Assembly (NCBI GenBank): GCA_029582265.1
Contig: CM055835.1
Coordinates: 10,283,500-10,347,499 of the forward strand
DNA length: 64,000 nt
From: Zoroaster sp. YZ-2022
Lineage: Eukaryota; Echinodermata; Asteroidea; Forcipulatida; Zoroasteridae
Direction of reading: 5' to 3'
Shown here: positions 56,100-64,000 of the stretch, piece by piece
Layout: every line of letters starts with the position of its first letter
How positions within the stretch are numbered: position 1 is the first letter of the stretch
Translations under genes and position numbers: made by a program
Notes under the pieces: generated by a model
The model's database searches: none
Told to the model about the DNA's origin: nothing
The model's input: the letters and a program-made list of their open reading frames with translations, nothing else

Positions 56100-56405
56100 G
56101 TGATATTTAATTGTGTGTCAGGGGGTATAACGCGTACAAAACAAGGCATAGAACAGACGCACACTTAAGGCCACAAGGGTAACATATAAGTGTTCTGGGT
56201 TCATTTACGTGCATTACTTGACACCCAGTACACGTGATCCCACGGCTTAACGTCCCATCCGAAGGACTAGCAATTGGCAGGTCTAGCGTCTTGCTCAAGG
56301 ACACAAGCGCCGTGACCTGTCAGCCAGGGATTCGAGCCCACCATTCTAACACAACGCCAGAACTTGAGTCCGATGCACTAGACCGTTTGGTCACGACACT
56401 CCACT
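56100..56405 (-). mobile_element. tRNA-Leu-derived SINE with a different body, minus strand
   Basis: The minus-strand head GAGTGTCGTGACCAAACGGT, then CGGACTCAAGTTCTGGCGTT (Leu CAA anticodon region), and B box GGGCTCGAATCCC match the 47.2 kb SINE head. After the short shared CTTGTGTCCTTGAGCAAGAC the body diverges: CCTGCCAATTGCTAGTCCTT, GGGACGTTAAGCCGTGGGAT, CACGTGTACTGGGTGTCAAG. The ORFs on both strands across it are artefacts. Confidence 0.75.
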
Positions 56406-59030
56406 GTATTGGGGAGCCTGTAAACAAAATGAATTATAATTATGTAATAATGGGGAGTAACCTTGGTAGGGGATGATAATTATTCAGACATTGTCATCAC
56501 ATGTCATCCCCTCCACCTCATCGATTATGCCCTATATGCTTGTTAGTGTCGCCAATCACAGTTAATAAAAATAATTCTTTTCTCACAACAGAAGGGAAAT
56601 AGGAAATACAACATAGAGGGAAATATCGCTCTTGGAGGAATCGCTGTCAAGTATGATGAAGCTAATAAAATTATAACAAACCAATTGCTGTATTTACACT
56701 GGAGTCCAATTATTATGCATTTTAATCATATATTTTACATCTTACGAATTAAAGCAAACTTTACAAAATAATATACACAATACAAAAATATTGAGAGAGG
56801 ATATTGCCTTCAGCGTCCCCTCCACCATGTTACTGACATTTGGGGACATTTCCATCCACCTCACCGCTATCGCCCTCACGACCGTATTGTGACGATATTG
56901 TTGTTTTTAATGTTATAATTTGACATAATGTGTAATAAAGTGCTTTTCTTTATTGTGACACCCTTTATCTGCAGTTCGTTATCGGGTGGAAATATCAGCG
57001 TTCTGTCAACTGGTCTTTTAAAGATTCTTCGCCCCAACAGACGATTAGTAAGTGTTAATGTTCGTTCTTCCCAAATTACTGTAAGATATAATGGGGACGT
57101 GTGATTGGTATTCAACTTAACTGAACTGTTCAATATAATATACAGTACGGTAAAGTACCACCACTTTAATAAACACAGCTGATATGCAACTATAATTTAT
57201 TTACCGTTAGAAAACTTTCATTTCCTTCTTTCTGTAATTGTCATTTCTGTAAATTACGGCGATGATCCAGAGTCTGAAAAACAGGGACACAGGGGCAAGG
57301 CGGGGGGCACACTGCCAAAGTGTGCACCCAAAAATATAGTAAGCCATGCATGGTTGGCGTATAAGGGAGGGTCACGCAAAGCACCTTCGACTGTAACCCA
57401 CTTCCCCGCGAGATCCGCCATATATATTTGAAGCCCGTAAATAACATTTAGTAGGCCATGGCGGCCATCTGGAATTGAAAGAGGCAGCCATTTCTTGATT
57501 ATAGCAATTGCCACCACACGAGCTTATTAAACAATGTTCCAATAGTAAAAGTCAACACTGTGGCTCAAAGAAATTCTGTTCTTTGGTATAGTCAGATGTC
57601 ATTTTAGGTAGGGTAAAAACTCTTAAAATTGTACAGCATCAGCACTTGTTTTAATATCGGTACTCTTCTTATTATCTTTGTTAGTAATGTAAATGTGTTG
57701 TTCCTTTTAGTAGCAAAATATAATGACTCTACATTTACGGCCTTTCTTGCATAAATAGTAAACACGAAGGTAAGTAAACAGTAAGCTTTCGCACAAAATA
57801 GCTGAATGGTCAATTTGGATTTCTCCTCAACATCATTATAGTAAAATAGCCTTAATAGTGATCCTAAAAGTGATCCTTCCATAGTGATCCCATAGTCATT
57901 GAATTTAGAGCAGGTACTTCCAGGCATTTCATGATATTTGTTCAATCAGTTGTTTTCCCTACCATTGCTCGCAAGAAGAGTTCTTGGTCCTTTTCATCAC
58001 ATGTTTAGATGGGCCAGACATTGACCGTTTGCGTAAGAAGTTTTAATACCAACTCTCCCCTTGGCATTCCCCTTTCGAGGGCGGACACCTCTGTGGTTGT
58101 ACCAGATTTGGTCTGGGTATCTGGGCAAGTTATTACCAACAACTTCTTAAAATCATGTATATCACATCTTTATTAAAAAACCCTTAAAAGTCAATGGACT
58201 ATGAGTCACAGTTGTGGGAAACCCACAGAGGATGTAAGTATACCGCTTGTAGAGTCTGCTCTCTCTTGTCATCACTTCGTTCTGTATGTAGTTCAGCCAA
58301 CAAGCCTCAATCAACTTGGATGTTGAAAAGAAACCAACATGCTCAGTTGTCTCAGGATCATCACATATTGTACCAAATCAACATTGATGCCAGTTCCCGG
58401 CACCTGTAGGAATAACCAACATTATATAGAGAAAGATCCTGCACAGTCTTCCTGTTCGTTAAAACACAGCAGGATGACAGGCTGTCTCACTACTGAGGTA
58501 AACATCCCACTTTCTCAACATAAACAGTAGCTCCTTGATCAAGGCGTGTCGGAACGGTCCGTGGAACGGTCCGTGTACATACTGCCCTTCTGTTTATATA
58601 ATGTTTTTGCTGCGTTCAGGATAAAAGAAATGGAAAGAACAAAACCATATTTTTGTCCTTTATCTTTTTTTGTTATATGCACAAAGGAAATTTAAACGTA
58701 CCATACTTATGTCGACCTATTTAAATTGCATAATACACGAATTCAAAACGTACCGTTTGTGTAAACCGTTCTCACGATATAAACAGAGACAATTAAAAGG
58801 TCGTCAGAATTACTATTTTATGATAATTTCTAAAATAAGAAAACGTTATTTTATTACGCTTCTTATTTTATTGAAGACATAAATAAAACAAATTGTTAAC
58901 ACTTCGTTGTTTGTACATGTAATTGAACAATACATGAAAATTTAATCCAAATGGCTATCTCTGTATAGATTGTGGACTGTGGACGACCCCACCTGGGACA
59001 GCGCGTAACATAGGGTTTCTCCGTCCAGAA
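56406..59030. other. No gene recognised
   Basis: Candidate intron or intergenic DNA. No LRR-type exon was recognised on the + strand. 57240-57520 has a GC-richer patch with open minus-strand frames (up to 87 codons) but no motif. 58545-58575 has a GGAACGGTCCGT direct duplication. Confidence 0.35.
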
Positions 59031-59033
59031 TTC

Positions 59034-60457
59034 GGCCCCTTATGCCCTTTCCCACTTTCATACGATTTTTAAGGGAAAGAGTCGATTTTTCAAAGTTGAA
59101 AATCGTACTCAAATGCTGTACCGTAGCACCAAACTCAAAAGTTCTGGTCCATCGTACCGGCCGTCTCATCAAGACGCGAAACAAGACGCCGTCAAGATGC
59201 GTACGGCAGAAAAGTGAAAGTGCCACGAGAGTAAAAAGTTACGGTAGAGTTACGATATCGTCAAGATTTGTCACGGCGTATCAAGAAATGCCAAGCCAGT
59301 ACTACGACGTCACTACGGCGTCGGCATGATTTCACAAGACACCAGTGCGACGTGGTAGCCAGTGCACTTTTAAACAAGAGACACAAGAGACATGTGATAA
59401 AACACACCCCTATCAGCAAAGAGACACGTGATAAAAAAATCATGTTCTTGCTGGCGTCTTGTTCAGTGGCGCACCCATGGGGCTGGGGGGCCTGAGCCCA
59501 CCTGGGCGCGGGGCTCCGCTGATGTTTTTTTGTTTTTTTTTTAAAGACATACACAGGAAAGAGAGCAAAATCTGATCAAAGTCTTGTTCACAGAGGAGTT
59601 CAGGCAAGGAGTATAGGGCAGTGGTACAATGATGGGGACTCAGGAGACTCAAGTTCCCTCCAAAAGTTTTCCATTTATTCCAATTACTGCTATATTTTTA
59701 CGGCGTTATGTATGTATGCACATGTAAGCTTGAAGGGCCAATTAAGTATATATAACAAGTATTTTACACATTCTCCCCTGCCATGGTGCACCCTGATCAG
59801 GGAGCAGCTTTATTTAATTTTATTTTCATTTCTGTTGTCCGTTTCTCTTGTTGAGGCTGCCGTTGACTGTCGCTTGAGGTTACTCAAAAAATTAAACACG
59901 CCCGCATTATAATCAACTCCTTTCCAGTTTGTACATAATGGCCTGTGGATTGGCTTCTTAGAATACAAAGATTATGTGTGACACTCTTTTAGCAAAACAC
60001 CGATTGGATAATATTGGGATTTGGTTTGCTGCCAAATTCGTGTTTGAAAAAATTTAGCTCCGCCCGGAATGATCACAAACCACGTCCACGCAATGAAAGT
60101 ATTTAACTATAGGTCTTGCAGACGAAACAAGCTCAAGTTCTTGAAGATCAAGAGAGGAACATATGGAAGGTAAAACCCTACGAGTCCGACCAGAAACCAC
60201 CAGGAAACATTTAACATGTGCCGTAGGTTCACTGACGAGCACGACTAGGGATTACGGCTGCAGCCGCGCCAGCGGTTAGTGGTTTGGGTCCGCCATGCTT
60301 CTCCCCATACGCCGATTTCAAATAAAAATATCTACTGCAGGGGCATTATGGTGGTCCACGATCAGACTACCGTCACGTAGCCACGACGCCGTTGGTGATT
60401 GTAAATAACTGAAAAATCGTGCTCCACCGTAGCAAAAATCGTGGGTGGAAAGGGGCA
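59034..60457. mobile_element. Inverted-repeat DNA element interrupted by a hAT-like element
   Basis: The left end GGCCCCTTATGCCCTTTCCC, then ACGATTTTT and TCGATTTTTCAA, is matched in reverse by the right end GTGCCCCTTTCCACCCACG, ATTTTTGCTACGG, ACGATTTTTCAG at 60395-60457. The internal GC-rich, CGTCACGG/ACGACGCCG-type flanks (59150-59350 and 60350-60390) look like one element split by the insertion at about 59464-60335. No transposase was recognised. Confidence 0.5.
59464..60335 (+). mobile_element. hAT-like non-autonomous element, copy 2, right end lost
   Basis: Left end CAGTGGCGCACCCATGGGGC at 59464. Colinear with 36.08-36.94 kb: GGCAGTGGTACAATGATGGG, CTTGAAGGGCCA, TTACACATTCTCCCC, GCCATGGTGCACCCTGATCA, GATTGGATAATATTGGGATT, AATTTAGCTCC. 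Similarity stops near TTTCAAATAAAAATAT (about 60333) without the expected TGCGCCACTG end. Non-coding. Confidence 0.7.
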
Positions 60458-61118
60458 CAGCATGGAAGCTTAGAAAGACAAAAAGGACATGTAGCAAAAG
60501 TATTCATGAAGTGACCCAATGAAAGTAAGGTCTCTGTATTCAGGGTTGGTACAGTAGAGGGCACTTTTTTAATGGCCAATATGCCTTTCTGAGGCATTTT
60601 GAGCAGTGACACCCTGGGGGCAAAAGTATAGAAAACACATGGCAATACATCTTTATTTAATTTTAAATACATATGACCAATAATCATTTTAAATTAATCA
60701 TGTACCAGCAAATTAAAAGTATACTCTTGGCATCTTAAATCTTGTATTTTATACAAAACAAGCTAAGTTACTCGACGGCTAACGTTTTTTATTTGTATAA
60801 ACATAGGAAGTAGGTTATGATTAGGTTAAATAAAAATATGTAGGGTTGATATGAGGTTTGTGGAAATGACAAATATTATATGAGAGTTTTCGATCTGACC
60901 GTTCAGCACGCAAAATAAAATTATCCGTTGGAGTAGCCGGGTTTGAAAAGATGAAGTCCTGCAACTTCAAAGTTGCACGCCTTATCATTGCTTGTCTTTG
61001 TTGAAGGAAGTATTATTGCTAAGAATTGGAGGACGTCTGAATGGAAATGTCATGGTTAATTCACGAATTTGTTGGTGCTAGAAGCTATTCCTTCTCTGAA
61101 TTGGTTTAAAATGTTCAC
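60458..61118. other. No gene recognised
   Basis: AT-rich. The 104-codon minus-strand frame at 60687-60373 overlaps the inverted-repeat element end and shows no motif. Confidence 0.35.
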
Positions 61119-61200
61119 CAGTGGCGGATAATTTTTTGTGCGTACGGCGCCCCTCAACATTTCTCTCTCATAGGCCTACACTTCCCCCAAGATTTCATAC
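61119..61200. repeat. Possible hAT-type element end
   Basis: CAGTGGCGGATAATTTTTTG and a nearby GGCGCCCCTC word resemble hAT-family termini. No matching opposite end or duplication was located. Confidence 0.3.
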
Positions 61201-62035
61201 TTTTCCATACTACCCCAATCTCCCATCGTTGGAACGTTGTTAACTGAGTGTCTTCAACTTTGGGCATTATAAGTGAGAGATTTTAGATCAATTTTGTTTC
61301 ATTTGTGTATGCTATGCATATAAATGCCTTTTAATGACTGGGGTGTCAATGTTTTCGGTTCATTTTTTGGCATTGTTTAGTCGGTAAATTTGTCCAAAAA
61401 GTTTGTTTGTCCCTCCTTACGCAAAACTCTGGAAATACTCGACAAGTGGATATATAATCAATGGTCTTGACAAACGATTGAACAAGGAATAATACAGAGA
61501 AGAACAACAATTACGTAAATGTACGAGTTTTATAGTCAACTGAAACTTTAATCAGCAATTTCACAGATTTCATAAACAGATGTAGCTTTCAAGAACAGTG
61601 AGTTAAGATTGACATTGCCATGATGCAATAAACCGTTTGTAAAGTCCCTTGGTGCAGATCCTTTTGTGTGAAATAGATTTTTGCGTCTTTGAAGTATTTT
61701 GACTCAAAACCACCTTCTTGGTAAATACAGTCGAATTTAGAAAATGGCGCAATAAAATGAATTTTTTCCATAAAATTATGAAATTTGAAACTTTTTCATT
61801 AAACTGTACCTTATTTCACAAAATTAGGTGCGGACCCATGATTAAGTCGCATATTTTTCAATATGTTTCATTGAATGAATTACCTATGTTTCTGCAGGAT
61901 TCGGAGTTAAAATCACACCAAGGTGTTGCATGAGAACTTTACAGCCTTTAATCGTTCCAGATTTTTCGTTTGCAATACCTTCTGTTTGAAATGGAACATA
62001 GTTGTCTGTTGGTTAAAGAAATTGTACCCTGCAAT
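61201..62035. other. No gene recognised
   Basis: Overlapping ORFs at 61589-61771 (-) and 61718-61933 (+) have no features. Confidence 0.35.
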
Positions 62036-62280
62036 TGTGCTTAATCCTTTTAACGTAATAACGATAGTAATTGTAACCTGGGTAATACAAAGGTGTGTGT
62101 AAACTGTTTACCCAACAGCAGACCATATCTCCCTTTTACCCAATTATTCTGTAAACGGTACCCAATTCATGATGTTTAGTTATTTCACCCAGGAGTTGGT
62201 GTTAAATTGACATCCAGCAATTGTGTAAAATGCTTGGCGCAACGTCGCTGTGTTGTTGTTTTACCCTTTCTTGCGTAGTG
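62036..62280. repeat. Short-word repeat (TTTACCC/GGGTAA type)
   Basis: Alternating GTAACCTGGGTAA, GTTTACCCAACAG, CTTTTACCCAATT, GTAAACGG.TACCCAAT and TTTCACCCAGGAGTTGGTGT suggest a small non-autonomous element with many half-palindromes, similar in style to 51.66-51.84 kb. Non-coding. Confidence 0.4.
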
Positions 62281-62525
62281 GTTTGATTCAATGATTGTGC
62301 AACGGTTCTACGTGATGCAAATGCATGATATAGGTAAATGGTCGCTCTGAGCTCTATTACTGCACCAGATAAGCTTTATTTTAAATTTCTTTAGCCAAAT
62401 CTGAGGACAACCGAAGCAAGACCTTTGAAGTTGGACTTGATATGGAATGACAGGCTGAGTATTGGCATAAACATGGGAGATTAAATACTCATTCACCCAA
62501 GCAGCGCGGCGTAGAAAACACTTTT

Positions 62526-62806
62526 CAGTGGCGGGTACAGGGGCTGGTCATTGCTTTTCAGTGGGGGAGGGTATGTGTTTCGTCTTTTTCCCTTCTTTTG
62601 GGGCACTATCGGATTTTTGTGGGGAACCTGGTGGACTGGAATTTGTGGCACTTCGCAGCCCCCCTCCCTGTGGCTGGGCGCCGCTGCACCCGCGCCTGTT
62701 CCACCCACCCACACCTATTCCTCCACACACCCCTGATGATTCAGACCTTATGTTAAACATGTATGGGCCTGTAAGTACCTCAACCCCCATCCCAATCCGC
62801 CAGTAA
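62526..62806. mobile_element. Possible small hAT-type element
   Basis: Starts CAGTGGCGGGTACAGGGGCT and may end at CCAATCCGCCAGT (about 62806), a rough inverted match. GC-rich interior; its many overlapping ORFs are composition artefacts. The target-site duplication does not match, so the right end is uncertain. Confidence 0.35.
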
Positions 62807-64000
62807 CCCAAGCCCTCGGTCAATTGCTCATCACATTTGTAGTAATTATCTTTGAACAAATGGAAGATCTCATTAGAATGACTCTCACTGCCAGGGTTTA
62901 CCTGTGCGCCGTCCATCTTGTCGAATGTTTTGAACACGGCGTACATCCAAGTGACATGAACGGACATATATACCTATACATTTTAGCCTGGGAAATAGTC
63001 CGTATAGGATCATCCCCAGAATTTGTCGTATGTTAAAAAAAAAAAAAGGCTGGTTGTTGTTGAATTCCTGCAAAATGAGGAAATTCTGTTTGTTTAAATA
63101 TTTTGTATCTGTTTGTTTCTTTGTCCTGTATGGGTGTCATCTTTATGTTAACCGTTGGTTTTCTGAGTTTTGTTGTTATGTAATCCACAGGAAGGTTCCA
63201 CCCCAACATGCCGGTTTTAAAATTGGTTAAAAGGGAGAAGTGGTACATAAAGCGATTTTTTGTGGTGTTGGGGATTGGTGCTGGAGTATCCCCGTTAACG
63301 AATGCTTGAAATCAATTTACGGACTACTCATCACGCCAACACGGGTGGAAACTATTTACATAATACAGGAAATATTTATCCAAAAACAAAATACGATCTA
63401 GTCTAAAATAATAGTAATTGCTTAATTAAAGTGATTTCAATATAATTATTTCTGTGAACTTATGAAGTGTTTCAAGTCTTTTAATTGTTGTTCTAAAATT
63501 ACTGAGACTGCATATCAGTTTGTTTCTTTAGGCTTATATAAGAAAATAATGTCATGTTCAGGACTTTCAAATAGAGTTCAAATTCCATAAGTTATTTAAA
63601 TTTAGCCATTTCTACTTTAAATTTACTAAGGTTGCTGAAACTGATTTCAAAGTTTCAAATATAACAATTTGATTAACTCAAAATTTCAGGTTTCGAATAT
63701 ATCTCTTGTCTTATTGCAGCTCTCATAAGTCGCCGTTTTTTTCTTATCAAATTTGCCAGAAAGGTGTCCCAAAATTGTTGCTCTGTTTTCGTACCAGAAA
63801 ATTGGTGGCACTATAAAACAGTAATAATCGTCGGCATGAGATGCTTCAAAATGTCCTTCGGCACTATTTAAGACTCAACATATGCATTACCATTCCGCCT
63901 CAGGAAATAAATATCTAAGCACTTGAAACATTCTCATTCAAATCAATCTGTCTGTGCACTCATTCACAAACCCATGCATGGCAGAAACATAAAACTAGTG
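62807..64000. other. No gene recognised
   Basis: AT-rich to the window end. Short ORFs without features. The TTGTCTTATTGCAG acceptor-like site at about 63718 is followed by sequence that does not look like an LRR exon. Confidence 0.35.

Noticed and set aside
56107..56476. 65- and 80-codon ORFs on both strands
   Set aside because: They lie on the tRNA-derived SINE and its flank.
56583..56665. LRR exon after the CACAACAG acceptor-like site
   Set aside because: No frame gives the LxxLxLxxN pattern, and one carries a stop after eight codons.
62526..62967. 139-codon minus-strand ORF and overlapping plus-strand ORFs
   Set aside because: All frames are open because of a GC-rich element interior. 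There is no domain and no splice context.

Overview
The window looks like genomic DNA of a marine invertebrate animal: AT-rich, intron-bearing and packed with degraded transposable elements. The mix of retroelements (Tx1/L1-like, restriction-like-endonuclease LINE, RTE-like and Penelope-like), tRNA-Leu-derived SINEs, many short ATGTACATGTAC-type runs, and a CUB-LDLa-LRR receptor-like gene fits a non-vertebrate deuterostome, perhaps an echinoderm. That placement is inference. There is no operon structure, no long intact ORF (longest 237 codons, inside a LINE), and no rRNA, CRISPR array or functional tRNA.

Layout. 1-7.25 kb is a stack of three non-LTR retrotransposon remnants: a CR1/L2-like reverse transcriptase (RT) piece (+), an almost complete but frameshifted Tx1/L1-like element (-), and the 3' half of a LINE with a C-terminal restriction-like endonuclease (-). 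They meet at (AAT)n, (ATG)n and (AGG)n microsatellites. 7.4-16.5 kb holds dispersed non-coding repeats with several copies each and one weak aspartic-protease-like trace. 16.5-24 kb is dominated by foldback DNA: a CTGCTTTTC-rich inverted repeat, a duplicated 1 kb AT-rich repeat, a THAP zinc-finger remnant between 15-bp inverted ends, and arrays of the palindrome AAGTCATAATTATGACTT. 24.3-25.94 kb has a CRE-rich promoter candidate with two putative exons of an unrecognised gene. 25.9-30.5 kb holds an inverted-repeat element, a three-unit repeat with strong hairpins, an AACACTT array, and an RTE-like RT remnant starting at its FADD motif. 30.5-41.9 kb is mostly non-coding, with an unassigned 165-codon ORF and the first copy of a hAT-like non-autonomous element with an 8-bp target-site duplication. 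41.9-44.3 kb is a Penelope-like element with RT and GIY-YIG remnants.

The most interesting host locus lies on the + strand from 45.4 to 54.7 kb. Four separated exons encode, in order, a signal peptide, a CUB domain, an LDL-receptor class A module and a cysteine-rich LRR N-terminal cap. Large introns carry SINEs and a tandem array. This is the extracellular start of a leucine-rich-repeat receptor, possibly a GPCR of the relaxin-receptor/GRL101 type. Its remaining LRR and membrane exons were not found before the window ends. 55-64 kb is intronic or intergenic, with a SINE, a hAT-like element nested in another inverted-repeat element, and other hAT-like ends.

A general caution: exons and transposons alike show frequent single-base indels, often in short homopolymers. 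Some apparent breaks may be uncorrected long-read errors rather than decay.
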